A stretch of DNA of 64,000 bases from Apoderus coryli (lineage: Eukaryota; Arthropoda; Insecta; Coleoptera; Attelabidae): the NCBI GenBank assembly GCA_911728435.2, contig OU452205.1:18594080-18658079 (forward strand), in the 5' to 3' direction. Shown piece by piece: positions 10,234 to 22,397 of the stretch. The notes beneath the pieces are model-generated. The model saw nothing but the letters and a program-made list of their open reading frames with translations, did not search any database and was not told where the DNA came from. A program made the position numbers and the translations under genes. Each line of letters starts with the position of its first letter. The first letter of the stretch is position 1.

Positions 10234-12453
10234 GAAAACAGGACGCCGCCGTCCAGAGGATGACCCTAAGTCCTACAGGCCTATTAGTCTAACCTCCTTC
10301 CTACTGAAAACTATGGAAAAAATAATAGACGAATACCTAAGAAGCGAAACTTTAAATAGGAAGCCGCTTCACAAAAGGCAATTCGCCTACCAAGCGGGAA
10401 AATCTACGATTAATGCCCTGCACTGCTTAGTAAAAGACATCGAGAAGTCATTTAAGGCCAAAGAAGTATCCTTATGTGCCTTTATTGACATAGAGGGTGC
10501 TTTTGACAATACCTCACATGAATCCATCAGTAGGGCACTAGAAGAGAGGAGTGTCGACTCCCCACTGATGAAATGGATTCAGGCAATTTTGAAAGACCGT
10601 GTCATTACGGCTGAAATAGGAGAAGTGTCTGTAACAGTAACAGCGGCTAGGGGATGCCCACAAGGCGGTGTATTGTCCCCTCTTCTATGGTCACTAGTGC
10701 TGGATCATCTCATTACAAAAATGAATAGGGCAGGCTTTACTCTCCAAAGCTACGCCGACGACATTGTTCTCACAGTTAAGGGAAATCACACATCGGTTAT
10801 ATCCAACCGCATGCAAATTGCATTAAAGAAAATATTAAAAACTGGTGCGACGCTGAGGAATTGGATATAAATCCGAAAAAAACAGTGTTGGTACCATTCA
10901 CGAGAAAGGTGGAAATTATTAACCCCACTCTCAGCGGTGAGCAAATTTGCGTTTCGGATAAAGTCAAATACCTGGGAGTAATCCTGGATAAAGGACTAAT
11001 CTGGAATCAGTATATAGAGAAAACCATATCGAAAGCTACAGCCATATGGACGTGTCACAGGCTACTCGGTAGGACTTGGGGGCTAAAGCCAAAGCTCACA
11101 TACTGGGTGTACCAAACAGTCATTAAACCCATGGTTACATACGCCTCATTAGTATGGTGGCCAAAAGTTAATATTAAGCATACACAATGCCGTCTTCAAA
11201 AGTTGCAACGGCTTGCATGTTTAGGAATAACAGGGGCAATGCGAACTTGCCCCACAGCAGCGATGGAAACGTTGCTGCAACTAATATCTTTGCCTGTCCT
11301 AGTCAAAAAAGAGGCAGCATTTAGCGCTCTGAAACTGGCACAGGTAATGGAATACAAATCTGGCGATCTAGAGGGACACATGGGAATCCTGAATCTAATA
11401 CCTTTGGATTCAGGAAGAAAACCGTCGGACGCTTTGCCACGCAAACATGATTTTGAAATCCCATTTGAAGTGGTCATTGCAGACCGTCAAAATTGCCTAA
11501 TGGGGAACCACGATTCTCAGAAAACACATCCGTCTGGTATACGGACGGTTCAAAAGGAATAGAAGGGAACACAGGCATGGGAGTATACGGGCCAAATTGC
11601 AGGCTCTCTGAATCTCTCGAGAAAAGTCCCACTATATTCCAAGCAGAGATCAACGCTATTAATCGTTGTGCTCAAGAATGCCTGCAGAGAGGCATCCCGG
11701 AACGGCAGATCAATATTATGTCAGATAGTCAAGCTGCGTTAAAAGCACTGAGGTCTTACACCTTCACGTCAAAGCTAGCATGGGAATGCAAACAGACCCT
11801 AAAGCAACTGGCAGCTCAGGGGAAAAAGATTACTCTGACATGGGTGCCAGGACATGAAGGCATAGAGGGGAACAAAGCGGCGGACCAACTTGCAAAAGAG
11901 GGCGCAAATGCTCCGTCCTGCGGCGCGGAACCCATCTTTGGCCTTCCAAAAAGCCATATGAAGGAAGAACTTCGGAGATGGGAAAAGGAACAACTTAAGT
12001 CCTACTGGAGAAACACTCCAGGCCTAAGACAATCAAAAAGGTTTATCAAACCTTCAGAGGCCAACGCAGGGAAGCTTATCCAACTGGAGAGAAGTGAGCT
12101 AAGGCGAATTACAGGCCTTTTTACGGGACACCACCCAGTGAAGTACCTTCTCAAAAAGATGGGCCTAACCGAGGACGACACTTGTCGGTTTTGCGAAGAC
12201 GCAACAGAGACAACAGAACACGTGCTCTGCGAATGCATGGCACTTTTCTGCAAAAGGCTAAAACACCTTGGAGGGGTGACCCTAACACCCGACGAGGCAA
12301 GGAATTTAGCCCCCAGAGAAATCATCAATTTTATGCAAAGTGTGGGAGAGCTGGGCAATTCATAGATTAGAGTCATTCACAAAAGATCTTCTGCAGGTCG
12401 AAGTGAGGGGAGGCCAAACCGCCGAAACGACTCCGAAAAAACAATCTACAATC
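10234..12453 (+). pseudogene. 5'-truncated LINE with RT and RNase H (I/R1/LOA-like group)
   Basis: Three consecutive frames encode one polyprotein. The RT has DPKSYRPISLTSFLLK, CAFIDIEGAFDN, GCPQGGVLSPLLWSLV and the catalytic SYADDIVL. A connection region has KYLGVILDK. An RNase H domain follows, with WYTDGSK, AEINAI, SDSQAALKAL and GNKAADQLAKEG as the catalytic acidic residues. A C-terminal CCHC-like motif is also seen (CRFCEDATETTEHVLC). Frameshifts lie near 10,830 and 11,500. The endonuclease is missing because the element is cut at its 5' end inside RT. TACC flanks both sides and matches a single TACC in the empty left Penelope copy. RNase H places it in the I/R1/LOA supergroup; the clade is not resolved. 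Confidence 0.88.
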
Positions 12454-13005
12454 TACCAACCACGAAATTTCAGAAAATCATAAATTCGATTACAAAAATG
12501 CAAAAATTTTGGCAACAGAAAAAATCGGAAAAAAAGAGAGTACCTTGAAATGATATACATCCATAAAAATGATAACACGGTAAATGATAGGAAAGATTTA
12601 AACAATTTAAGCAAAATCTATACGTCTGTCCTGTGAATGAATGTGTTGTGCCCGGTCTAAGTATCTATACGTTTTTAAAAAATAATATAATTAGTAAATA
12701 GTAGTTGTTTTTAAAAATATGACGAATACAAAATTGTTGTAATTTTGTGTGAGGCTGTGACTTTAAGGATGGTTTGTGCCATGATGCTATTTGATTATTC
12801 ACATATACCAGGTCAGTTCCAAATGTTATAATAAAAATTACTGATTATGTTAACAATCAATTTTTTAAAAAAATTTTTAGAGTATTTTGAGAAAGACCAA
12901 ACTATGGTCGAAACGTTAATAAAATGAACAAATTAAATTTGACTATTTCTACCTATGATCATAAATCAAGAAAATTTAAAAAAATAAACTATATATATAT
13001 CTATT

Positions 13006-15098
13006 TTTCTACGACTGTCTTTAAATGCCTTTATTATATGTTCAATCATGATTTGAAAATGTAGTACATTGTAATGCTGTTTTGCATTTACCCGTGCACA
13101 ATAAATAGTTGTTAGGCAACTAGGGGCAAAATTTATTACGCACGGGTAAATTTCCTGGTAATGACAAAACTAGCGTCGGCCATGAAAACTCAAGATAGCA
13201 ACGCCGACAATACAAACACACTGTAACAAAATAGAACCCGCCACTGGCAACCTTACAGATTACACAATTCTAGAATGCATGGGTGGCAGATTGTTTTCTT
13301 TCCTAGTATTTTGAAGGTCAAACATGCCCTTTTTCTTCATTATATACATTTAAAATAAGACAAAATATTCCCATAGTTGTGGACAGGATGTTCCTTTTTT
13401 TTCTGTAAATATAAATACGAACGTACCCTAAAACTATGCGGGGTCTAACACTTATCGATGTTTTAAAATATTGTGTCGTTAAGATAAGAATGTTTATTAC
13501 ATACTCTACAGATATGTATTCGGTAACAGGGTTGCCGATTTGCTCAAGAATTGCTTTCACTGAACATTATCAATACGTTTATAAATTGTTTAAATTAAGG
13601 AATACGTTATGATCGATGGAATGTTGATATTAATTACTTGGTTTTTTTTGCTTCCCAATGTCTGATTCTACCCAAGGGGATAACAATCATAATAATAATA
13701 TCAACAGTTATGGGTGAATCTTGGGCAGTTTTTTTTCAACTAAGTTAAAGGCTTTTTTTTTATTTATGAGTTATATCTTGTCACTAATATAGTTGCTATA
13801 TTACGGCAAAATGTTCTCACATTTAAATCAAGAGAAATATCTACATCACGTCGAATCATAGTTAGTATCTTAAAAGCAATTATACCAATTAAATTGAATC
13901 GTGAAAATATTATTCATATTTTCACATAATTAAACCTCGTATCGCCATCTCTGGAGATACGCTTGAACCACATCGAATAACAGAAAATAAAAGTACGACT
14001 AAAGAGTAGAAAATCAATAATTAATGCTTTATTCTAATACTGCGCAAGGGTTGCTCCCTGAAACTGGCGTCTTCGAATTCCTATTGGCTATCATCCCTCT
14101 TTTGAGGCATAATAGGGGAGGTAATCAGAGTAACGTTCCGAAACAAAGTACCTCGGTAGTTCTTTTGAATTAAAAAGTCAGTTCTTGTTCGAGATCCAAG
14201 TAAGTCACTTCTAAATATATTTTCTTATAAGCTGTTTTAAGATTTATAATTTTTCTAAGTTCATTTTTTCTGATTACAAAAATTCTTTTATTTTATTTTA
14301 CTTATTTTTTTTGAGATTTTATTCAGAAGTCTATCAAAGCTGAATTATTGGTATAATTGCTTAATTTTTATCTTAGTTTCGTATTATCTTTTTCTTTTGC
14401 TAATACAAAATAACTGAAGACATTTAAGTGGAAATCAATGTAAATTATTCGTAATTACATCGATTTCCATTATGCTAAGTCTTTATTAAGATTAAATGTT
14501 AGTTAAATAAGAGTTTTGTTCAATTAATCAAATGTTGATTATTCTATGTTTTAGTTTGTTTCTTTTTCTTGATTTTGTCTAGTTGTAATTTAGATTTAAA
14601 TTTTCTTTTAATAATTATTCCTTTCTTTTATTCTTAATTTTAAATAAACATAAAGTTATCCCCTACAAAGAGATTGAGTTTTATTACGTGGGGACACAGA
14701 ATGAATAAGTCTTGAAACAGTAATGTTAAACAAAGTTGAAGTGTTGTGAACGACGCCGAAGTTGCTGTGACATCTAAAAAAGGTTTGATTAACTATTAGT
14801 TGTTTGTTTCTTTCATTTAATAATTTGATTCTGTTATTATTCTTTTGACTATCATAATTTGGTTCTGAGTCTTTGAGAATTACGTAGCATCTAGATTACC
14901 GCTCGTTAAATATTATGTATTCAATTCGAACCTAGTGGTTATACTAATTATCTTATTCGGGTTTAGACGGGGTAATACTCTCTGCATTCATTATCCTATC
15001 TATATATAACTCCGGTTAATTATGTACTACTACAACACCAAATTGACAGTTTAACCTATTTCTAAATTTCGAAGCTGTCAAAACTATTTAGGTATATT
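13006..15098. other. Long non-coding stretch; possible LTR-like patch
   Basis: No gene is recognised. At 13,090-13,150 an imperfect palindrome (TTACCCGTGCACAATAAA against TTTATTACGCACGGGTAA) is seen. At 14,100-14,215 the run ending GTCAGTTCTTGTTCGAGATC looks like the R region of an insect LTR, followed by AATAAACATAAAG near 14.65 kb; no second LTR or coding region accompanies it. The rest is unremarkable AT-rich DNA. Confidence 0.4.
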
Positions 15099-16239
15099 AT
15101 GAACAGTGATAGTAAATTTACTTTAACACCACCTAATATTATAGAAGCCGCAAATAACGCAACGTTAGATTTGGTACCTACCTGAGAAATCTAAAGCAAA
15201 ATACACTATTGCGTATAATGTATTCATGGGCTGGTGCAAACAAGAGAACTAGTTCGTATTCAGAGAATGTTCTGCTGGCTTACTTTGGTAATATATCTAA
15301 TAAATTTAAATCTTCCACGTTATGGGTACAATACAGTATGTTAAAAACGATGCTTAGTATAAATAATGACGTGGATGTAAGTAAATACCTAAAATTAAAA
15401 GCATTTCTGAAAAGAAAACATATTTATCAAATGCTAAGAAAGAAACCTTTCTGGACACTTGGCGAAAGGGCTATACAAAGCTTTTACTACTATTGTAATT
15501 TTGATATAAATATTTAATTGAAGTATTATAAATTAATAAACGAACTGTACTTCAACTTCCATTTTTCATAATTCTAATATTATTTTCAATGCAGGTTATC
15601 CTTATCATGGGAATTATGGGTGCGTGTAGGAGAGATGAGATGTACAATTTGAAAATCCGCGATTTAGAAGATTTAGGTGCCGCAATTTTGGTTCACATTC
15701 CAAACACTAAAACGAAAACATCTCGAAAATTTACTATAACTGGGGAATATTCCACCATTGTAAAAAAATATTGGAACATGCGTCCAAGTACTGCCAACAA
15801 CGGTAGTTTCTTCCTTAATTATCAAAAAGGAAAATGCACTGCCTAAAAGATTGGAATCAATAAAATAGGAAATATGGGAAAGCAAATTGCATAGTATTTA
15901 AAACTTCCAAATGCTGAGTTACATACCGGCCACTGTTTCCGCCGATCTTCGGCTACAATCTTAGTAGATAGTGGCGAAGACATAACGACATTAAAACGTT
16001 TTGGTGGCTGGCGCTCTACGACAGTAGCAGAAGGTTATATAGAGGAGTCCCAAACTAATCGAAATAACGTAGCCAACAAAATTTTGGGGTCGATCAATAA
16101 GCTGTCAGACCTTCCATTGACAGCAAATACAGAAAATGTAAGTAATCTAAATGCATTCTTTAAAAAAACGGACTCTAGTCCCGCAAAGATTATTTTGAAT
16201 AATTGTACCAACGTTACTTTAAATATTATTAACAAATAA
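15099..16239 (+). pseudogene. Crypton-like tyrosine recombinase, decayed
   Basis: Reading across frames gives an N-terminus (EAANNATLDL, PEKSKAKYTIAYNVFMGWC), then SENVLLAYFGNISNKFKSST and SMLKTMLSINNDVD of the DNA-binding part. After a gap of about 90 bp with a splice-acceptor-like TTTCAATGCAG comes the catalytic part: GACRRDEMYNL (first Arg), HIPNTKTKTSRKF (Lys), TGHCFRRSSAT (His-x-x-Arg), LKRFGGWRSTTVAEGY (Trp and nucleophile Tyr). The order R-K-HxxR-W-Y is that of tyrosine recombinases. At least two frameshifts (near 15,180 and 15,235) and in-frame stops (15,844 and 15,892) disable it. It resembles the intronless recombinases of insect Cryptons. The C-terminal ~115 codons after the last stop remain open. 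Confidence 0.85.
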
Positions 16240-16400
16240 GAGGAATACTTTTTTGTAATTAATGTATTTTTTTTTAAATTTAAAACAATACAGTTGTTAT
16301 GAGTAAACTTTGTAGTTTTTTTAATTTATTCAAAAGGATACTATTGAAGCATCCTGTATATTAAAGCAGTAGTAGAAAAAGTATAGTGTGAAACTCACAT

Positions 16401-16470
16401 GAAATGACCATTTCCTACTCGTATGATTTGCAGCATACTCGATCATACTCGTAGGAAATGTATGTCATTT
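16401..16470. repeat. Small hairpin
   Basis: CATTTCCTACTCGTATGAT and ATCATACTCGTAGGAAATG form a perfect 19-bp stem around a ~16-nt loop, and GAAATGA/TCATTTC extends it. Confidence 0.8.
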
Positions 16471-16496
16471 CATCTTCGTTGCACAATAGGTATACT

Positions 16497-16737
16497 ATTA
16501 TCAAACTAAGATTAAACTGGGTTAACCAATTTATTACGGGTTATCGGTTTGTTAAAAATTACTGTTGATTACACTGTTTCAGTGTATCCTCCTGAAGATG
16601 TTGGAAATTCCGCCGAAATATAGAGGCACGTGTATATAATTAAATGAGTGTTTATTAATCAACAGTAATTTTTAACAGACCGATAACCTGTATTAAATTG
16701 GTTAACCCAGTTTGATCTTAGTTTGATAATTCAAGTA
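16497..16737. repeat. Inverted repeat with ~70-bp arms and Penelope-like motif in the loop
   Basis: Arms starting TCAAACTAAGATTAAACTGG and ending in its complement surround a loop with CCTGAAGATGTTGGAAATTC, the type of motif seen in Penelope pLTRs. A few mismatches separate the arms. Confidence 0.8.
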
Positions 16738-16789
16738 CGGGTGAAAAGATAGAATTTAGTAGGATATATATTTATATATTATATGTAAA

Positions 16790-17086
16790 AGGATGTGTTT
16801 GGTGACATCTAGTTTTATCGTTGGTAGTACGCCGAGTGAACAACAGTTCCTGTATCGGCTGCCTGGGAGGTCTCTGACCCCATAAAGCAACTACCAACAC
16901 ATAGACGCGCCGATACTCCCTTAAGCGGGATTATTATTTTGACATTACATTTTATTATATTAGAAATACTATGTGTCTGTATAATTTTTTACAGATGCTA
17001 AAGCACCCAGGCAGCCGATATAGGAACTGTTGTTCACTCGGCGTACTACCAACGATAACTAGATGTCGCCAAACACATCCTTTTAC
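16790..17086. repeat. Inverted repeat with ~80-bp arms
   Basis: GTAAAAGGATGTGTTTGG through CTGTATCGGCTGCCTGGG at the left is repeated in reverse complement at the right (CCCAGGCAGCCGATATAGG to CACATCCTTTTAC). The centre is unrelated. It lies between the previous inverted repeat and the hammerhead motif, so all may be parts of one Penelope pLTR cluster. Confidence 0.8.
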
Positions 17087-17136
17087 ATCTCTGTACCGTG
17101 TGGGGTGTATACCACATTATTTACGGGAGTTTGGCT

Positions 17137-17212
17137 GTCAACTACTGACCGATCACCACTGATGAGTCGTGGATCGACGAAACGGCCGTCTGGTGAAAGT
17201 ATAGTGGTTGAC
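17137..17212 (+). ncRNA. Hammerhead ribozyme motif (type I, Penelope pLTR type)
   Basis: The catalytic core CUGAUGA (17159) is followed by stem II (GTCG/CGAC with a 5-nt loop), GAAA (17179), a very short stem III (ACGGCCGU) and the cleavage triplet GUC ending at 17190. Stem I is made of TCACCA/TGGTGA, an internal loop, then GTCAAC/GTTGAC. All invariant core bases are present. Short stem III hammerheads of this form are known in pLTRs of Penelope-like elements, so this is probably a remnant of one. Self-cleavage is inferred from the fold only. Confidence 0.85.
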
Positions 17213-17499
17213 AGACAAACTCTCGGATTTTAAGTATTGTTTTGTTAAACAAGCCCATTTCTTATATATTATACATAGTAGATATACGAGACTTAAAGTG
17301 AGGTACTTTTGCACTAGTTGCTTTAGATGCATAAGTCGCTGTAACTAAGAGATACTTAATTTTCTAATCTATATGTTCTACTCGCGCATCGGATAAGTTA
17401 CTGGTTGTCCAACTAGTAAAGACAATGCTTCTTTTAGATCTTTGAAGATTAGATTTTGTCAGTAGGTACTAGCACCGTAATCGGGTCTTTCTATATTCC

Positions 17500-18172
17500 T
17501 CTTTTTTGAAAAGTTGTGTTAGCGAAGAGAAGCTAATGGCTATCATTAGCATTCACTCTCTAACGAGTATGAACTACCTCCAATTTGAGTCGGTCGTTCG
17601 TGATCTACTCCCAGTTGTTCCTCACTTCTAAGCCACACTTCATCAATTTGGTCTTAAGAACATCCTTGTATGCCTTTTGCTGCCCTACCTATTTTGGTGA
17701 GCCGACCGTAAGCTGTTATTGAAAGATTCTCTTTAGGAGGCGTTGCGTTGGCATACGGATTACGTGGCTACTCCATCGCAGCTGGTGCCTGACAATCATC
17801 GCCTCAATGCTAGTTGCTTCAGCTTCCTCCAGAACGCTGATGTTTGTTGGTCGGTTCTGCTATTTAATTCCAACAATTCTTCCAAGACATCGTTGATGGT
17901 ACCGCCATCAAATCTGTAGACGATCTCTATTTCCCCGGCAGTTCATCCATACCAAGTTGAATGACCGTTCCTACAGACATCTAAAACAAGGTCGGTGCAA
18001 TGACACAACCCTGCTTACGTCAGTTTTTAATGGAAAGGGGTCTCCCGGCCGCTGCTGTTGAGAACTGATGCTTTCATATTATCGTGAATGAGTCGAAGTA
18101 TCCGACGTGCCCTACAATTCTAGAGGCCGTGAACAGCTACTCCTTCCGACACCGTATCATGAATCCTACAAA
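17500..18172 (-). pseudogene. Decayed LINE reverse transcriptase fragment
   Basis: On the minus strand, with frame changes, an RT segment can be read: LIHDNMKASVLNSSGRETPF followed by CxGLCHCTDL, which corresponds to the region before and at the motif VKQGCVIAPTLF. It belongs with the piece at 18,626-18,860, from which it is separated by an inserted LINE end. Many stops; no product. The style resembles RTE-like or related LINEs; the clade is uncertain. Confidence 0.6.
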
Positions 18173-18622
18173 AAATCACCCCATTACTCAGGAATCTATT
18201 ATTATAACATAATTTATATCATAAAGGTTTAAAGGAGTTTCCGTCAGAAAAAATCTTTAAAAATAAAATAAAGGATTTGCTTACAACTAACGCGTTTTAT
18301 ACGCTGCAGGAATATGCTGAATTCTGTACTGGGTAGCATTCTTTTCCCATAAATTAATGAAAATGAATACGTACTGTGTGTGTGTACGGCTTACAAATGT
18401 CTGTTTTATTGGCGATGTATGTCAATTTTACCTTAAGTGTAGATTGATTGTTATTTGTTACTTGTTATATCTATGATAAGTATTTTTTTATATCTGACTT
18501 TGTGTATTTATATAAGTAGTTGTGGTTTTCTTTGTATGTGTAGGTACTTGTAAATTTTTGACATGCCTATGTACAATTGTTTGTATGTTTAATGGTTAAG
18601 AGCTAATAATAAATAATAATAA
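18173..18622 (+). mobile_element. 3' end of a CR1/Jockey-like LINE (5'-truncated insertion)
   Basis: The insert encodes a C-terminal tail, GLKEFPSEKIFKNKIKDL then AFYTLQEYAEFCTG and stop, typical of the end of CR1/Jockey-like RT proteins. A ~300-bp 3' UTR follows and ends in AATAATAAATAATAATAAT. It interrupts an older minus-strand LINE RT. Confidence 0.7.
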
Positions 18623-18625
18623 TCC

Positions 18626-18860
18626 AGATGAGTTTCTGTAGATATCCGTTGATCTTCAATATCCTTCACAGAGCCTCACGGTTATCGGAATCGAACGCCT
18701 TGACAAGGTCTATAAAACACATGTATAGAGAACCTGATCTTCTGGTTTCACTTAATGCAGCAATGTCAATGCTGAATCGTTTTTGTTCACGGGCTATAAT
18801 TGCCGTACGTCGTTCTGATCTATTACTTGTGTTAGGATCCATAAGTGTTCCATGTCCCGA
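18626..18860 (-). pseudogene. LINE RT motif A fragment
   Basis: On the minus strand: ETRRSGSLYMCFIDLVKAFD, then NREAL and RILKINGYLQKLI. This is the RT motif A (F-x-D-L-x-K-A-F-D) and the stretch after it. It is the upstream continuation of the fragment at 17.5-18.17 kb. Confidence 0.75.
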
Positions 18861-19604
18861 AGTGGAAATGTTTAATTGTATTATTATTATAATTTTTTTT
18901 ATTTTAATTTTTTTATTATTATTATTTCCACCGCATATGGTGCACCCTCTGGCGGATGGGTGGACTGACTAGGTTTAGGGCATCTTTTATAGCCCCCTCC
19001 CCATGCGGGGTCAGCAGAGTGAACCTTAAAAAGGACTCCTCAGTTACAAGTGCAGGACACGAGCAGCTCCACAGGCTTAAATTTTGAAGCAGAAACGAAA
19101 ACTGTGCAGCTTTAATGACGCCACCTAGAATACGAAAGGACGTAAAAAGTTTGTTTCTACAAAATAAAACCTCTACTTCAAACAATACACATACCCAAAT
19201 ACACACATTAAATTTAATGTGGTTCGTAAAATATTCCTTAGTGCTCAATCTACATGAAAGGGTCGACCAAAATATTTCCCAAACCATAAATATAGTATAT
19301 AGTTTTTGGTGAGAGTGGAAACATCACAAGAGTACGTATGAAGCTGATGTAAAGCTATAGCTAGTGTGAATGGTATATATGTAGATCAAATATCCAGAGG
19401 TAATAGAAGTATGAATAAGTACGTGGGGTAATATAAGACCATAGGGAACATTATAAACTCGAACTTTCTTGTAAAGGTTATGTTTATACACTTATGTAGG
19501 GATAATGGAGTAAAACAATATTATACTCGTATTAATTTTGGTTAGATATATACAGTGGGATTGGAGCAACGAAAAATTTAGTTTGACTATGATAAAAACA
19601 TATA
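18861..19604. other. Non-coding stretch with T-rich run
   Basis: An ATT-rich run (18,870-18,930) is followed by a GC-richer piece (CACCCTCTGGCGGATGGG) that looks like the 3' region of another retroelement, though I could not place it. The rest is AT-rich without genes. Confidence 0.4.
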
Positions 19605-20350
19605 TATACAGGGTTATTCACGCCATACGAAACGGAATAGTGTGGCCAAACAATTTAGGTTCCTAAAAGTTTGATTCATGGGTTCGCTAAAAATGATTTA
19701 TGGGTACATTTTAAAAATATTCCGAATCTATACAGGGTGTCCCAAATATAAGAAATGAACCATAGTTGTGTTTTTTAAATGGAATATTATATAGTATATT
19801 ATATATACATATATATATTTTTTTAGATTTCTTGTCCAAAATAAACCGAAGTTTCATTAAAGTACATCTCACCCCAACCTGACAGTTTTTGAAATATTTG
19901 AATTTTTATAAAAATATAGATATAATTTGAATGAAAAAAATCACACCAATTAGTTTGTTCTTTTTAAGCCAGTCTGGGCTAATAAATATACCCAATCATC
20001 ACTTGTTACGCCAAATATAAAAAACCCCCAATACGTCCAATAATATACGTTATATGAGCGTAAAGTTTAATTCTAAATAACGTGTTTATTTCAAATTGAA
20101 CACCCGGTATATGAGGTCAAAATTAGATGCACAAATCTGTCAAATATTTTTAATTGAACCTGTTATTTTCATGTAGACCACCCTGTATTTGATGATGATC
20201 AAATTAATTATCTATGAATCACTATAAGGTTGTCCTATAGATATGTATATTTTTAATTTTTCATGGAAAAAGCACATATTGGTAGTAATAGGAATACTTT
20301 TTCAAAATTATAATATTTGTCAAGTCAGCCATGAGAATTTGACAAACCAT
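19605..20350 (+). repeat. Dispersed repeat with TACAGGGTG-type blocks
   Basis: Blocks begin or end with TACAGGGTTATTCACGCC, TACAGGGTGTCCCAAATA, CACCCGGTATATGAGG and CCACCCTGTATTTGATG. The same series occurs in reverse order and orientation at 48.9-52.3 kb, where two other elements interrupt it. The block ends resemble Tc1/mariner-type termini. Confidence 0.75.
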
Positions 20351-20529
20351 ATATTTAAACAATAACATAATAAATAAATACATTATTAACTTAAATTAAA
20401 TAACAAGATATACATAAATTCTGATAAATTTGATAATAAATGTTGAAAATGATTGGACTCTAGGCACATTTGAATCCTTTTCTTAAATCCTTCAACAAGT
20501 TTAACCTGGTGTAACGCTTCGTTTATTTG

Positions 20530-20830
20530 TTCCTTCATCTCCTCTATTAAAAAAGTTTTAATTTTCGATGATTTTGTTCCTGCCTATGTACAAAATTCAA
20601 CACGATTTAAAATCAATATTGAAAAGTTCTTGATGCAGTTGCACTGTGTTTGGGAGGCATCTTTCGTTAAACTGCCTTAACAGCCTCTCGAAGACTGCTT
20701 TTTTGTGATGATTTTGCGCCGGGAACCTCTGAGCGTAAACTTGCGATGCCATTAACCCAACTGTTGGTGACAGCAATTCCTACTAATGCCACCAATTAAG
20801 AACGTTGCGCGCCATTGGTGGCAAATGCCG
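20530..20830 (-). pseudogene. Possible mariner-type transposase N-terminal remnant
   Basis: On the minus strand, broken frames give ASQVYAQRFPGAKSSQKSS and a downstream basic stretch, similar in layout to the helix-turn-helix region of mariner-type transposases. No catalytic residues are present. Confidence 0.3.
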
Positions 20831-22397
20831 CGGGACTGTTTGTGGAGGAGTTCATCGTTGCTTCTCCATTTTGTTGGTAATTATGAGGCTGATTAGTGAC
20901 AGTTTTCGGCTTCATTTATCACTCCCTAATAATATATCTATTTTAATATTTATTAATAATTTTTATATTTGTTTGATATCGGTGGCAAGTATCATACAAT
21001 ACAATTGATCTTTTGTTCATGTCGATGTTTTTCCCCTGACGAATTGAACAATTGTGACAGGATTGTCTGGTTCCTGAGTTGTTGTTTCTGGACATAAGTA
21101 TCTGCATCCATAGACAATAATTAATCTGTGTTCGCTGGTTATCGAGATGGCTATAAAATAAACTATATTTACTAATACCTAATATAAATAAAAGTAAAGG
21201 AAGACTTGCAACTGTGTTAACCTAACTTTTAATATAAACAAACCATATAAGTACTAAAACCAAAAACAAATTACAAGCAAGACATTTGTTTTATTTTCCT
21301 TCATATTCAAATTTATTGAATTACCAAATATGAGAATTTAATATACAAAATCTCTCAATAGGTACTTGTGGTCTACAATTTATTTTAGCGATATGGTGCC
21401 TAATTGTGGTGGGTACCAAATAATAATGTGTGTGCTGTATTCTTCTGGTAGGGAGCATGACATCCTCGTTAAAGATTTTTCTGCACGTACTTTTGCCCAT
21501 GCTCCCCTGCAAATTCCAGTTCTTTTAGGAGTCCGACGTGATAAATACGGATCCGCCGTGATAGAACGAGGATTCTCTCCAAATTGGTTGGTGATTTAAC
21601 ACCCTGTGTAATTTGTACAAGCAAGTAGCTGAGTGTGTCAAAGTCATATCTTTAAATTTTGTGGATATATGTATAAGTTACGAATTCATAATCGGCTGAA
21701 TAATGTGCATTAAGTAGTTCGTTACCGAGTAATCAACTCTACAGTTGGATTTGATACGGGGTGTGCCAGAAACTAATTGTGGGTGTAAAATTGTAGTGTG
21801 TTCTGTTTTTTCCTTCTTCTCCTCATATTCAGAGGCTATGTTTATCTTCCAGGGTTCTTTTGTATACCCGTAGAAACCCGATATTCATTCCTCTAAACCC
21901 AGCTAGGCCCAATTCGATTGTGATTGGGGATCTCACTTATTTCGGCAGCTTCATGGCTCCGCTTGAGGCTTCCGGATTCATTCTGGCCCATTCCTGGCTG
22001 GTATCAACGTTGGGCCACAACAGAGCCCTGAACGATTCAGGTTTTTTTTAGATTTTCATCATCTCTTATTTACAGTATTTATACAACTTATATTTATTCT
22101 TGAAATTTAATTGCGATATTTCTAAAGGTCCTAATATTTAATAAATCATAATTGTTAAAAATTACTTCTATTATTACCAGTTAGGTTCGTAGTTACCAAT
22201 TCTATAGGGTGTACTAGTAAACTGCGTGGCATAACAACTTTTGAGGAATCACCCTGTAAGAGCTAGCCTGGTACTTTTTTTTTATACCACAATTCCAAAT
22301 AGAACATCTGAGAAAGAGAGTCTCAATATACCAAGGGTGAATTCTTAAAATTGTCTTTTATTTAATTTAATATTTTTCCCTTAATAGGTATAGAACT
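20831..22397. other. Non-coding region with short terminal-repeat-like motifs
   Basis: AACACCCTGTGTAAT near 21,600 and CACCCTGTAAG near 22,255 look like transposon ends. The intervening DNA has short unrecognised frames only. Confidence 0.4.

Larger units (their letters stand above)
9611..12636 (+). pseudogene. Penelope family 2 C-terminal region with GIY-YIG, disrupted
   Basis: The frame opens with LIGLADRAIRLSDPEFRPFA, followed by a linker with RYLPLPFVDE, then HVIYEIPCKDCNNVHIGQTS and YLENRIKSHQYD of a GIY-YIG nuclease. It is cut at 10,233 and resumes at 12,454 with NHEISENHKFDYKNAKIL, ending KIYTSVL and stop. A ~150-170 bp stretch is duplicated in tandem, which repeats part of the nuclease start. 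The RT core is absent, so no active enzyme can be made. Confidence 0.8.
9197..13005 (+). mobile_element. Penelope-like element family 2, right copy, rearranged and split by a LINE
   Basis: The copy starts with an N-terminal coding piece. The 9197-9330 segment recurs at about 9463-9580, with a small inverted piece at 9421-9452. It then lacks the RT core and resumes with the C-terminal part at 9611. After the LINE insertion it continues at 12,454 to a stop near 12,636 and a pLTR-like tail to about 13,005 containing AAACTATGGTCGAAACG. Head-to-head inverted Penelope copies with internal loss are common in this group. Confidence 0.8.

Noticed and set aside
14040..14720. Possible solo LTR of a Gypsy-like element
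   Set aside because: Motifs are suggestive, but I could not define ends, a target duplication or a partner LTR, so it is only mentioned in the region note.
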